64,000 bases of DNA from Thiobacillus sp. SCUT-2 (GTDB lineage Bacteria; Pseudomonadota; Gammaproteobacteria; Burkholderiales; Thiobacillaceae): assembly GCF_035621355.1 (NCBI RefSeq), contig NZ_CP141769.1:2046001-2110000 (forward strand), given 5' to 3'. The stretch's first letter is position 1; every line of letters starts with the position of its first letter. The notes below the pieces were generated by a model. The model saw only the letters and a list, made by a program, of their open reading frames with translations. It made no database searches and had not been told where the DNA came from. The position numbers and the translations under genes are program-made. Of the stretch, positions 7,736 through 16,518 are shown in pieces.

Positions 7736-8110
7736 ATGAACTGGATGGAGATCATCGGCGCCCATGTGATGTGGAAGCAGCGCCTGACCGCGTTCATCGC
7801 GGGCAGCAGCACGGAAACCCTGGATCCGGAGGCGATCCGCACCGACGATCGCTGCGCGTTGGGCAAGTGGATCTACGGGGCCGGCCGCGCGATGGCCGAC
7901 CTGCCGCGCTACGAGGAGGTGCGGGCCCTGCACGCCCAGTTCCACCAGAATGCCGCGGAGGTCGTCGCGCTGCATCTCGCCGGCAAGACCGACGAAGCCG
8001 AGAAGCTGCTGCAGGGCGACTACTCCAAGCTGTCCGAAAAACTCAAGCACCGCCTGATCGGCCTGTCCCAGCAGGTCAAGGCGGCCGCCGAAGGAACGCC
8101 GCGATTCTGA
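7736..8110 (+). CDS. Stand-alone CZB (chemoreceptor zinc-binding) domain protein
   Basis: A 124-residue cytoplasmic protein consisting of little more than one CZB domain. The zinc ligands of the family are all visible: His10 in GAHVMWK, Cys40 in DDRCALGKW, and His66 and His70 in LHAQFH. CZB domains usually sit at the ends of chemoreceptors or diguanylate cyclases and respond to zinc or to oxidation of the zinc-bound cysteine. Here no partner domain is fused, so it may act on another protein. Its stop codon overlaps the start region of rsgA, which suggests translational coupling. Confidence 0.85.
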   Translation: MNWMEIIGAHVMWKQRLTAFIAGSSTETLDPEAIRTDDRCALGKWIYGAGRAMADLPRYEEVRALHAQFHQNAAEVVALHLAGKTDEAEKLLQGDYSKLSEKLKHRLIGLSQQVKAAAEGTPRF

Positions 8111-8985
8111 ACACCGGCACGGGACAGGTCGTCGCGGCCTTCAGCCGCCGCTTCATCGTCGAGACCGCGGATGGCGAGCTGCCCTGCCAGGTCAAGGGCC
8201 GCCATCTGCACGTGGTGTGCGGCGACCGCGTCACCGTCCGGCGCGACGGCAAGGCCGGCGTGATCGAGGCGGTCCTGCCGCGCACCAGCCTGCTCTACCG
8301 TTCCGACGCCTTCAAGACCAAGGCCATCGCGGCCAACGTCACCCAGCTCGCCGTGGTCGTCGCGGCCCGCCCGAGCTTCTCGCTGGAACTGGTTCAGCGC
8401 TGCATTCTCGCCGCCGAGGAGCAGGGCATCTCCAGCCTGCTGGTCCTCAACAAGGCCGACCTGCCGGAAACGCCGGCGGCACACGCGCGCCTGGCGCTGC
8501 TCACCCGGATCGGCTACCCGCTGGTCGCGCTGTCGGCGCTGGCGGACGTGTCGCCGCTGCGCCCGGCACTGCATGGCCACACCACGCTCCTGATCGGACA
8601 GTCCGGGATGGGCAAGTCGACCCTCGTCAACACCCTGTTTCCGGATGCCGGCATGGCGACGGCCGAGTATTCCGAGGCGCTCGACAGCGGGCGCCATACC
8701 ACCACCCATACCCGCCTCCACCGGCTGGACGCGGAGTCGGCGGTGATCGATTCGCCGGGGCTGCAGGAATTCGCGCTGCAGCATCTGGATGCCGGCGCGC
8801 TGGCGCACGCCTTCGTCGAATTCCGCCCCTATCTCGGGCAATGCCGCTTCCGCGACTGCCGCCACGAGTCCGAGCCGGGCTGCCGGATCCGGGAAGCGGT
8901 GCAGGCGGGCGAGATCGATTCGTCGCGACTCCAGCTTTTCCAGGCCCTGCGCCGCCTGCAGCAGGCCGCCGCCCAGCGCCTATAA
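8104..8985 (+). CDS. rsgA: Ribosome small subunit-dependent GTPase A
   Basis: A circularly permuted GTPase that helps late 30S ribosome assembly. An N-terminal OB-fold begins TGQVVAAFSRRFIVET. The GTPase motifs come in permuted order: NKAD (G4) in LVLNKADLP, then GQSGMGKSTLVN (G1), a TTTHT switch I and DSPG (G3). A zinc site CRFRDCRHESEPGC follows. The reading frame has no ATG, GTG or TTG at the expected N-terminus. The best candidates are ATT at 8104 or CTG at 8107, placed 8 or 11 bases after AGGA and overlapping the stop of the CZB gene. The body of the call is secure; the start is not. Confidence 0.93.
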   Translation: MLNTGTGQVVAAFSRRFIVETADGELPCQVKGRHLHVVCGDRVTVRRDGKAGVIEAVLPRTSLLYRSDAFKTKAIAANVTQLAVVVAARPSFSLELVQRCILAAEEQGISSLLVLNKADLPETPAAHARLALLTRIGYPLVALSALADVSPLRPALHGHTTLLIGQSGMGKSTLVNTLFPDAGMATAEYSEALDSGRHTTTHTRLHRLDAESAVIDSPGLQEFALQHLDAGALAHAFVEFRPYLGQCRFRDCRHESEPGCRIREAVQAGEIDSSRLQLFQALRRLQQAAAQRL

Positions 8986-9015
8986 AAAAGCAACCAGGCC
9001 GTCGGGGAGACCGTC

Positions 9016-9525
9016 ATGAAGCGCGTGCTGTTCCTGTTGACGATGTTATGGCTCGGCCTGGGCCCGTCGGCGCACGCGGGCGGCACATGGGTCGCGACCC
9101 CCTACACGCCGGTCAAGGCCGTCTTCGAGTTCTATCTGGACGACCCCCGGAAAATCGGCAGCGCGCTCTACTGGGTTCGCTCGCTGATGAATCCGCTGAT
9201 GGAGGCACCCTACGACTACGCGCCGGAGGACCTGGACATCGTCGTCGTGATCCACGGCAACGAAATCGTGACGCTGGCGAAAAAGAACGAGGCGCGGTAT
9301 CAGGAGGTGGTCGACCGCATGCGCTATTACGCGAGCCTGGGCGTGAAGTTCAAGGTCTGCGGGCAGGCCGCCGCCGATTTCGGCTACCGCGTCGAGGACT
9401 TCCAGGACTTCGTCGAGGTCGTGCCCAACGCGATCACCGAACTGGCGTACTGGCAGCAGCGGGGCCATGCCCTGATCGTGCCGAAGGTCCTGGAAAAGAC
9501 CTTCGACATCGAGACGATCCGTTGA
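9016..9525 (+). CDS. Secreted DsrE-like protein (third copy)
   Basis: A 169-residue protein with a signal peptide ending AHA (residues 1-21) and a DsrE-like domain. VKAVFEFYLDDP is followed by a long helix, then LDIVVVIHGNEIVTL, a helix, and GVKFKVCGQAAADFG with Cys115. The tail differs from the other copies: instead of ending YIKP/YVRP it continues about 15 residues beyond the final strand. Conserved aromatic and charged residues suggest a distinct subgroup. It lies 30 bases after rsgA, about 5 kb from the other copies, and GGGGAG precedes the ATG. Function unknown; probably periplasmic. Confidence 0.75.
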   Translation: MKRVLFLLTMLWLGLGPSAHAGGTWVATPYTPVKAVFEFYLDDPRKIGSALYWVRSLMNPLMEAPYDYAPEDLDIVVVIHGNEIVTLAKKNEARYQEVVDRMRYYASLGVKFKVCGQAAADFGYRVEDFQDFVEVVPNAITELAYWQQRGHALIVPKVLEKTFDIETIR

Positions 9526-9558
9526 TCGGTTTGGGCCGGGCCGGAGGCCCCGACGTTC

Positions 9559-9605
9559 GCCCCCTCCCCCTTGAGGGGGCGGGTTGGGGAGCGGGTCTGG
9601 GAGAG
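9559..9605. repeat. Dispersed CCCTCCCC...GGGGAGGG palindromic repeat, intergenic copy
   Basis: A C-rich arm (CCCCCTCCCCC) is followed by TTGA and a G-rich arm, then further GGGTTGGGGAGCGGG and GAGAGGG. Related sequence appears at 11236-11335, inside ileS near 22396 and inside gmd near 53294. It lies between convergent genes and could also help stop transcription. Confidence 0.6.
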
Positions 9606-9637
9606 GGCCGGCCGGGGCCTCAAGCGCTGGACCGGCC

Positions 9638-10072
9638 TTACTCCGGCCAGTGCTTGATGTAGCGCTTGAGCAGGCTGTTCTCGAAGTTCGCTTCCTTGAG
9701 GCAGGCGCGCGCCACGTCGTGGAAGGAAATGATGCCGAGCAAGCTGTTGCCGTCGAGAATCGGCAGGTGGCCGATGTGCGACTTGGTCATGACGTCGCGC
9801 GCATAGTCGATCGAATCGTCGGCGTTGGCGACGACCGGATCGGTCACCATGATGGTGCTGACCTGCGCATCCTTGAGGTCGCAGCCCTGCGCGACCATGC
9901 CCTTGACGACATCGCGCTCGGTCAGCAGGCCGACCATCTGGCCCTCCTTCAGCACGACCAGCGAGCCGACCCCCAGGCCCACCAGCTTGGTGACCGCGCT
10001 CTCGACCGTGTCGGTCGGCGCGATGCTGTGGATGGCGTCGCTCTTGAGGGTAAGAATTTCGCGTATCTGCAT
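9638..10072 (-). CDS. Two-CBS-domain protein
   Basis: A 144-residue cytoplasmic protein made of two CBS motifs, about residues 8-62 (IHSIAPTDTVESAVTKL...GLLTERDVVKGM) and 72-130 (VSTIMVTDPVVANADDSIDYARDVMTKSHIGHLPILD...GIISFHDVARA). CBS pairs bind adenosyl ligands such as AMP, ATP or S-adenosylmethionine and regulate partner proteins. No catalytic domain is attached, so the partner is unknown. The short basic C-terminus (LLKRYIKHWPE) is typical of single-Bateman-module bacterial proteins. Confidence 0.88.
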   Translation of the reverse strand: MQIREILTLKSDAIHSIAPTDTVESAVTKLVGLGVGSLVVLKEGQMVGLLTERDVVKGMVAQGCDLKDAQVSTIMVTDPVVANADDSIDYARDVMTKSHIGHLPILDGNSLLGIISFHDVARACLKEANFENSLLKRYIKHWPE

Positions 10073-10141
10073 GCGGGTCTCCCGTTGCGCTTTGGTATGG
10101 CTATGGGCCCAATGATACCGAACAATGGCAGGCCGCAGCGG

Positions 10142-10687
10142 CTACGGCCTGACCAGGCCGGCTTCGACCTGCTGCCGCTTGCCGGCCCCCGCCAGCACCT
10201 CCACCAGCGCCAGCGCGAAGTCCATCGCCGTGCCCGGGCCGCGCGAGGTCAGCACGCTGCCGTCCTGTACCACCGCTTCGGCGCGCACCCGGACCCCGGG
10301 CAGGCCGTCGAGGAAGCCCGGATAGCTGGTCGCCTGCCGGCCATCGAGCACGCCCGCCTCGGCGAGCACCATGGGCGCGGCGCAGATCGCGGCGGTGTAC
10401 CTGCCGGCCGCCGCCATCTCCTGCAAGAGCCGGATGATGCGCGGGTCGTCCTTGAGATGGGCGGCGCCCGGCATGCCGCCCGGCAGCACGACCATGTCGT
10501 AGTCGTCCTGCAGGGCAACGTCGAGCGTGACGTCGGGAACCAGCTGGACGCCGCGGCTCGCGCTGACGATGCCCGGCTTCAATCCGGCGGTCGTCACCTC
10601 GATGCCGGCACGGCGCAAGAGATCGATGATGGTGACGGCTTCGAGCTCCTCGCAGCCGTCCGCCAGGGGAACCAGGACCTTGGCCAT
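10142..10687 (-). CDS. DJ-1/PfpI family protein (YajL-like)
   Basis: A 181-residue protein of the DJ-1 superfamily. The nucleophile elbow AAICAAPMVLA holds Cys102, and the conserved glutamate sits in GCEELEAV. The VVLPGGMPGA loop and SYPGFLDGLPG are typical of the YajL/DJ-1 branch, reported to act in oxidative stress protection, chaperoning or deglycation; the exact activity is debated. It lies 43 bases downstream of the YajQ gene on the same strand, a neighbourhood that may form one transcript. Confidence 0.9.
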   Translation of the reverse strand: MAKVLVPLADGCEELEAVTIIDLLRRAGIEVTTAGLKPGIVSASRGVQLVPDVTLDVALQDDYDMVVLPGGMPGAAHLKDDPRIIRLLQEMAAAGRYTAAICAAPMVLAEAGVLDGRQATSYPGFLDGLPGVRVRAEAVVQDGSVLTSRGPGTAMDFALALVEVLAGAGKRQQVEAGLVRP

Positions 10688-10730
10688 GTTCGCCTCCTCG
10701 TCAACAGAGTTGGGAATGCGCGGCCGGAAA

Positions 10731-11216
10731 TCAGTCGCGGAAATTCTGGAACTGCAGCGGGAAATCGGTGATGGTCTTCTTCACCAGCGCGATCGCCTCC
10801 TGCAGGGTGTCGCGCTTGGCGCCCGAGACGCGCACGCTGTCGCCCTGGATGCTGGCCTGCACCTTGAGCTTGCTGTCCTTGACGCACTTGACGATCTTCT
10901 TCGCCAGTTCGGTCTCGACGCCGGTCTTCACCGTCACGCTGCGCTTGACCTTGTTGCCGGACACCTTCTCGACGTTGCCGATATCGAGGCACTTGACGTC
11001 GACGCCGCGCTTGGAAAGCTTCTGCGCCAGGATGTCCTGCACCTGGTCGAGCTGGAATTCGGTGTCGGCGTAGACCGTCAGCACATACTCGGCCTGCTCG
11101 ACGCGGGCGTCGGACCCCTTGAAGTCGAAACGGGTCGAGACTTCCTTGTTGACCTGGTCGACCGCGTTGCGGACTTCCTGTTTGTCGACCTCGGACACGA
11201 TGTCAAAACTCGGCAT
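10731..11216 (-). CDS. YajQ family nucleotide-binding protein
   Basis: A 161-residue member of the YajQ (UPF0234) family, starting [21 protein letters not shown] with the characteristic [11 protein letters not shown]. Two repeats of a ferredoxin-like fold are expected. Members bind nucleotides, and a Xanthomonas homologue binds c-di-GMP. Length and conserved blocks ([45 protein letters not shown]) match the family fully. It lies between a repeat-containing gap and the DJ-1 gene. Confidence 0.95.
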   Translation of the reverse strand: MPSFDIVSEVDKQEVRNAVDQVNKEVSTRFDFKGSDARVEQAEYVLTVYADTEFQLDQVQDILAQKLSKRGVDVKCLDIGNVEKVSGNKVKRSVTVKTGVETELAKKIVKCVKDSKLKVQASIQGDSVRVSGAKRDTLQEAIALVKKTITDFPLQFQNFRD

Positions 11217-11235
11217 GTTGCTGCTCCCTTTCCAA

Positions 11236-11335
11236 TTTCCCCTCTCCCCACCCTCTCACCCGCGAGGAGGATGCCGGTGGGTCCCCGCCGCTTCGCAGCG
11301 CCCCTTCCGCAGCCCGCAAGCGGGCGAGAGGCCCA
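11236..11335. repeat. Dispersed C-rich/G-rich palindromic repeat copies
   Basis: The gap between the proteasome homologue and yajQ holds CCCCTCTCCCCACCCTC followed by a GCGAGGAGG arm, and a second GCCCGCAAGCGGGCGAGAG hairpin at about 11312-11330. This matches the repeat at 9559 and the coding inserts in ileS and gmd. Confidence 0.55.
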
Positions 11336-11343
11336 GCGCGTCG

Positions 11344-11916
11344 CTACGCGACGTCGAACCTGAACGACTGCACCGGCAGTCCCGACTCGTCGTGGAACTC
11401 GGCTGCCGCCATCACCCCCAGCCGCGCGATCGCCTCGGCGTCGAGCGAGGGCGCGCGATAGGCCGCGTACATCGCGCCCAGCGCGTAGGAACTGCCGCTG
11501 CCGTAGGCGTAGAACTTCGAGAACTCCTGCACGGTGCGGTGCGCCGCCACGCCGAAGATGCCGTGGCGATTGGCGATCAGCACGTCCATGCGCGACGATT
11601 CGAGATCCTCTTCCTTGTCCTCGCCGGTCTGCAGGTAATACTGTTCCTTCAGCGTCCCGTGCATTGTGTTCCACACGCTGAAGATGCTGGCCACCGAATC
11701 GAGCGGCGGCGTCTCCTCCAGCGAGGCGAAATAGTCGGCCAGGATCAGCTTGAACGTCGCCGACCCCGTGATCGCGACGTAGCTGTCGCCGACGCGGATG
11801 ATCTTCTCGTGGTTCGCCACGTAGTCGGCCGACTCCTTGCCGCCGCCCCACTTCGTCAACGTGTCGGCGGCGATTGCGATGCGGCCTTCCTTCCGGACGA
11901 CGGTGACGGTGGTCAT
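11344..11916 (-). CDS. bph: Betaproteobacterial proteasome homologue (BPH), Ntn-hydrolase peptidase
   Basis: A 190-residue protein with the fold signature of 20S proteasome beta subunits and HslV. MTTVTVVRKEGRIAIAADTLTKWG gives a threonine nucleophile after loss of Met1, with conserved AADT and the lysine of TKWG. GSGSSYALGAMYAAY matches the late proteasome GSG motif. The family known as BPH occurs in betaproteobacteria including Thiobacillus and was shown structurally to form a double-ring complex. No HslU-type ATPase lies nearby. It follows ppnP by 12 bases, so it is likely cotranscribed with the arginine genes. Its substrates are unknown. Confidence 0.85.
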   Translation of the reverse strand: MTTVTVVRKEGRIAIAADTLTKWGGGKESADYVANHEKIIRVGDSYVAITGSATFKLILADYFASLEETPPLDSVASIFSVWNTMHGTLKEQYYLQTGEDKEEDLESSRMDVLIANRHGIFGVAAHRTVQEFSKFYAYGSGSSYALGAMYAAYRAPSLDAEAIARLGVMAAAEFHDESGLPVQSFRFDVA

Positions 11917-11928
11917 GGCCTGCTGCGA

Positions 11929-12243
11929 TCAGCCGAAGTGGCAGACGTAGTGGTACGGATCGCCCATCACCTCGATGTCGAAGCTCGAGTTGGCGGGCAC
12001 GTCGAAGGACTCGCCGGCATGGTAGGTCTTCCACTCGGTTTCGCCGGCCAGCCGCACGCGGCAGGAGCCGGCGACGCCTTCCATGATCTCCGGCGCACCG
12101 GTGTTGAAGGTGAGCGTGGACGGCAGGATCACGCCGACCGACTTCCGCGTGCCGTCGGGAAACTGCACGGTGTGGGAGACGCACTTGCCGTCGAAATAGA
12201 CGTTGGCCTTCTTGACCACGCTGATGTTGTCGAACATGGACAT
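11929..12243 (-). CDS. ppnP: Pyrimidine/purine nucleoside phosphorylase
   Basis: A 104-residue single-domain cupin of the PpnP (YaiE, UPF0345) family that splits several nucleosides with phosphate into base and ribose-1-phosphate. Conserved blocks are [39 protein letters not shown] and [12 protein letters not shown] with the ending YHYVCHFG. The start at 12243 (MSMFDN) has GGAG nine bases upstream; MFDN at 12237 is the alternative. It lies two bases downstream of argG, indicating one operon. Confidence 0.93.
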   Translation of the reverse strand: MSMFDNISVVKKANVYFDGKCVSHTVQFPDGTRKSVGVILPSTLTFNTGAPEIMEGVAGSCRVRLAGETEWKTYHAGESFDVPANSSFDIEVMGDPYHYVCHFG

Positions 12244-12245
12244 GC

Positions 12246-13475
<1,230 letters not shown>

Positions 13476-13487
13476 GATGCTCGATGG

Positions 13488-13727
13488 TTAATGGGTGGAG
13501 CCGGATTGGTTCTTGTCGATGACCTCGACCTGGCCGGGGAAGCCGCCGATCTTCAGGATGTCGAGGTTGGTGGCGAGGCTCGCCTTCTCGATCTCGATGC
13601 CGACGACGCGGCCGTCCTCCGAAAGGTTCAGCACGATGCCCTCGTGCGCTTCCCACGCCTGCGCGGGATTCTCGGGGCTGATTTCGACATAGAGCGAATC
13701 CATGTCCTTGAAGTAGGCGATGTTCAT
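13488..13727 (-). CDS. DUF2283 family small protein
   Basis: A 79-residue protein reading MNIAYFKDMDSLYVEISP...GIVLNLSEDGRVVGIEIEKAS, the DUF2283 pattern (a small beta-rich protein of unknown role, often placed near toxin-antitoxin-like or metabolic genes). It starts 4 bases inside the end of argF (start 13727, argF stop 13724-13726), so it is translationally coupled, and argG follows 12 bases later. Whether it regulates arginine synthesis is unknown. The ATG was chosen because the frame upstream is only the argF antisense-free shadow. Confidence 0.8.
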   Translation of the reverse strand: MNIAYFKDMDSLYVEISPENPAQAWEAHEGIVLNLSEDGRVVGIEIEKASLATNLDILKIGGFPGQVEVIDKNQSGSTH

Positions 13728-14641
13728 GATTCGATTTTTCCAAGCAGTAGATATTCCATCAGGGCCTTCTGCACGTGCAGGCGGTTCTCGGCCTCGTCCC
13801 ACACCACCGACTGCGGGCCGTCGATCACCTCGGCGGTGACTTCCTCGCCGCGGTGCGCGGGCAGGCAGTGCATGAAGACTGCGTCGGGCCTGGCGACCTT
13901 CATCATGTCGGCGTCGACCTGCCAGTCGGCGAAGGCCTTCATCCGCTCCTCGTTCTCCGCCTCCCAGCCCATGCTGGTCCAGACGTCGGTGGTGACGAGA
14001 TCTGCGCCGCGGCAGGCGTCCATCGGGTCGGCGAAGCTCTCGAAGTGGTCGGTGCCGTAGAGGTTGGCGCGCTCGGGCTCGACCTCGTAGCCGGGCGGGG
14101 TCGACACATGCACGTTGAAGTCGAGCACCTCGGCCGCCTGCAGCCAGGTGTTGCACATATTGTTGGAGTCGCCGATCCACGCCACGGTCCTGCCCTGGAT
14201 CGAGCCGCGATGCTCGATGAAGGTGAAGATGTCGGCGAGGATCTGGCAGGGGTGGTATTCGTTGGTCAGGCCGTTGATCACCGGCACGCGCGAGTGCGAG
14301 GCGAAGCGCTCGATGATCTCCTGCTCGAAGGTGCGAATCATCACGATGTCGACCATGCGCGAGATCACCTCGCCGGCGTCCTCGACCGGCTCGCCGCGCC
14401 CGAGCTGGGTATCGCGCGTATTGAGGTAGATCGCCGAGCCGCCGAGCTGGTGCATGCCGGCCTCGAACGACAGCCGCGTGCGGGTCGAGCTTTTCTCGAA
14501 GATCATCGCCAGCGTGCGGTCGACCAGCGGATGGTAGGGCTGGTAGCGCTTGAAGCGCGACTTGATCACGCGCGCGCGGTCGAACAGGTAAAGGTGTTCG
14601 TCGCGCGTGAGATCCTTGAATTGCAGGAAATGCTTGATCAT
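13724..14641 (-). CDS. argF: Ornithine carbamoyltransferase
   Basis: A 305-residue enzyme making citrulline from ornithine and carbamoyl phosphate. The carbamoyl-phosphate motif SSTRTRLSFE, the HPCQILAD block and the ornithine/catalytic motif HCLPAHRGEEV are all present. The start at 14641 overlaps the argD stop by one base in ATGA form, and the length fits the family. It lies between argD and the DUF2283 gene and is probably expressed as one argD-argF-argG unit. Confidence 0.98.
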   Translation of the reverse strand: MIKHFLQFKDLTRDEHLYLFDRARVIKSRFKRYQPYHPLVDRTLAMIFEKSSTRTRLSFEAGMHQLGGSAIYLNTRDTQLGRGEPVEDAGEVISRMVDIVMIRTFEQEIIERFASHSRVPVINGLTNEYHPCQILADIFTFIEHRGSIQGRTVAWIGDSNNMCNTWLQAAEVLDFNVHVSTPPGYEVEPERANLYGTDHFESFADPMDACRGADLVTTDVWTSMGWEAENEERMKAFADWQVDADMMKVARPDAVFMHCLPAHRGEEVTAEVIDGPQSVVWDEAENRLHVQKALMEYLLLGKIES

Positions 14642-15822
14642 CACGCCGCCTGCTGCAGGTAGTTCCTGACGATCCCCGACACGGCCGCGACCAGCGCGTC
14701 GACCTCGGCCGCGCCGTAGATCAGCGGTGGCACCAGGCGGATCACCGTGTCGGAGGTGACGTTGATCAGCACGCCGGCGTCGCGCGCCACGGCCACCAGC
14801 TCGCCGCACGGGCGGTCGAGCTCGACGCCGATCATCATGCCCTCGCCGCGGATGTCGACGACGCCGTGCACGCCGGCGAGCGCGTCGCGCAGCCCGGCGC
14901 GGATCGCCTCGCCGCGCAGCTTCACGTTATCCAGCAGGCGTTCCTCCTCGATCGCTTCGAGCGTCGCCAGCGCGGCGGCGCAGGCGAGCGGGTTGCCGCC
15001 GAAGGTCGAGCCGTGGTTGCCCGGCTGGAACACCTCGGCCGCCGCGCCGCGCGCGAGGCAGGCGCCGATCGGCACGCCCGAGCCGAGGCCCTTCGCCAGT
15101 GCCATCACGTCGGGCATCACGCCGGCATGCTGGAAGCCGAACCAGGTGCCGGTGCGGCCGATGCCGGTCTGGACTTCGTCGAGCATCAGCAGCCAGCCGT
15201 GCTGGTCGCAGATCCTGCGCAGCTCGGCGAGGATGTCGGCGGGCATGATGTTGATGCCGCCCTCGCCCTGCACCACCTCGACCAGCACCGCGACGACGCT
15301 CTTGTTGTGCTCGGCGACATGGCGGATCGCCTCGAGGTCGTTGAACGGCACCCGCGCAAAGCCCGACAACAGCGGCTCGAAGCCGGCCTGGATCTTGCGG
15401 CTGCCGGTCGCTGTCAGCGTCGCCATGGTGCGGCCGTGGAAGGCCTTCTCCATCACGATGATGGTCGGCACCTCGATGCCCTTGTTGTGGCCGTACAGGC
15501 GTGCCAGCTTGATCGCCGCCTCGTTGGCCTCGCAGCCGGAGTTGCAGAAGAACGCGCGGTCCATGCCCGACAGCTCGCACAGCTTGTCGGCCAGCTGTTC
15601 CTGGCGCAGGACGCGATACAGGTTGGACGAATGGATCAGCGACGCGGCCTGATCGGTAATGGCCTTTACCAGCTTGGGATGGGCGTGGCCCAGTCCGTTC
15701 ACCGCCACGCCGGCCACGGCATCGAGGTAGCGCTTGCCGGATTCGTCCCACAGGTAAGCCCCTTCGCCGCGCACGAAGGCAACCGGCTGGCGTGCGTAGG
15801 TGTTCATCAAATGTGTCGTCAT
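14641..15822 (-). CDS. argD: Acetylornithine aminotransferase
   Basis: A 393-residue class III PLP aminotransferase that converts N-acetylglutamate semialdehyde to N-acetylornithine; many also serve lysine synthesis. Visible blocks are NSGCEANEAAIKLAR, KAFHGRTMATLTATG, LMLDEVQTGIGRTGTWFGFQ and the PLP-lysine motif ALAKGLGSGVPIGA. The start at 15822 (MTTHLM) was preferred over 15846 because GAGGA sits five bases before it. Transcription must begin downstream of the palindromic terminator at 15867. Confidence 0.96.
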   Translation of the reverse strand: MTTHLMNTYARQPVAFVRGEGAYLWDESGKRYLDAVAGVAVNGLGHAHPKLVKAITDQAASLIHSSNLYRVLRQEQLADKLCELSGMDRAFFCNSGCEANEAAIKLARLYGHNKGIEVPTIIVMEKAFHGRTMATLTATGSRKIQAGFEPLLSGFARVPFNDLEAIRHVAEHNKSVVAVLVEVVQGEGGINIMPADILAELRRICDQHGWLLMLDEVQTGIGRTGTWFGFQHAGVMPDVMALAKGLGSGVPIGACLARGAAAEVFQPGNHGSTFGGNPLACAAALATLEAIEEERLLDNVKLRGEAIRAGLRDALAGVHGVVDIRGEGMMIGVELDRPCGELVAVARDAGVLINVTSDTVIRLVPPLIYGAAEVDALVAAVSGIVRNYLQQAA

Positions 15823-15859
15823 GGCAGTCCTCGGCAGCACCTTCAAAGTGCTGTTCTTA

Positions 15860-15890
15860 AAATGAAATACGGCGGCCTAGGCCGCCGTAT
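15860..15890 (-). terminator. Rho-independent terminator of the PuuD-like gene
   Basis: A perfect 24-base palindrome spans 15867-15890 (arm ATACGGCGGC, centre CTAG). On the minus strand it is followed by TTCATTTTAAG. It ends the leftward PuuD-like transcript just before argD. Confidence 0.8.
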
Positions 15891-15909
15891 TCGGCATGCA
15901 GCGCCTTGA

Positions 15910-16413
15910 TTATAGGCCGAAAAGCGCCGAATGAGACATCCCGTTGGCCATGAAGAAAAGCATCGGGATCGACAGCATCGTATTGGTGCGCGACGCCAGG
16001 AACGCCACCCGGCGCGCCTTGTTCTTCTCGTCGTCGGACGCGGGCACCATGCCGAGGATCTTCTTCTGGTTCGGCCAGATCAGGAACCAGACGTTGAACA
16101 GCATGATGGTGCCGAGCCAGGCGCCGATACCGATCGGTCCCATGCCGTTGCGCAGCAGGAAGGCGTCGGTGAAGTGCGGCCCCAGCAATGCCGCGCCGGC
16201 GATCCAGGTCAGCACGGCCGCCCAGCGGAAGAACAGCAGCGCGCGCGGTGCCACATGCTTGGTGATGCCGGCGGCCGTGCCGTCGGCGGCGGCGTTCTTC
16301 AGCGCGGCGACCTGGACGAAATTGAAGTAGTACAGCAGGCCGATCCACATGATGCCCGCCATGAAGTGAATCCAGCGCGCCAGGGCCGAAACGACAACCA
16401 CGTTGCTTTCCAT
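15910..16413 (-). CDS. PuuD-like (urate hydroxylase N-terminal family) membrane protein
   Basis: A 167-residue inner-membrane protein with about four helices (near residues 7-30, 62-82, 96-117 and 142-162). The pattern ARWIHFMAGIMWIGLLYYFNFVQ and the FLIWPNQKKILG loop match the membrane domain of the PuuD urate-hydroxylase-like family. Full PuuD proteins carry a C-terminal cytochrome c domain; that domain is absent here, so urate oxidation should not be assumed. Conserved histidines in the helices could bind haem. GAGGGGG precedes the ATG. It follows a 31-codon membrane-protein gene by nine bases. Confidence 0.7.
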   Translation of the reverse strand: MESNVVVVSALARWIHFMAGIMWIGLLYYFNFVQVAALKNAAADGTAAGITKHVAPRALLFFRWAAVLTWIAGAALLGPHFTDAFLLRNGMGPIGIGAWLGTIMLFNVWFLIWPNQKKILGMVPASDDEKNKARRVAFLASRTNTMLSIPMLFFMANGMSHSALFGL

Positions 16414-16422
16414 TGTGCCCCC

Positions 16423-16518
16423 TCAGCCCAGAAAATTTCGCGTAAAGACATACAAGACGGCGGTCAGGACGACGCCGGCGATCACGGTGCCCCACAGCGA
16501 ATCCAGCGGGTTTTTCAC
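16423..16518 (-). CDS. Tiny single-helix membrane protein (31 residues)
   Basis: A GTG-started frame of 31 codons preceded by GGAGGA at ideal spacing. It reads KNPLDSLWGTVIAGVVL followed by TAVLYVFTRNFLG: one membrane helix with a short charged start and an Arg-Asn-rich end. The PuuD-like gene begins nine bases after its stop, and its own ribosome site overlaps that stop, so the two form an operon. Tiny single-helix subunits often stabilise membrane haem proteins, which is an inference here. The strong ribosome site and helix composition make it a real gene candidate. Confidence 0.65.
   Translation of the reverse strand: MKNPLDSLWGTVIAGVVLTAVLYVFTRNFLG

Noticed and set aside
15910..16413. 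Assignment as functional urate hydroxylase PuuD
   Set aside because: The protein is only 167 residues and lacks the cytochrome c domain of full PuuD, so only the membrane-domain family is claimed.
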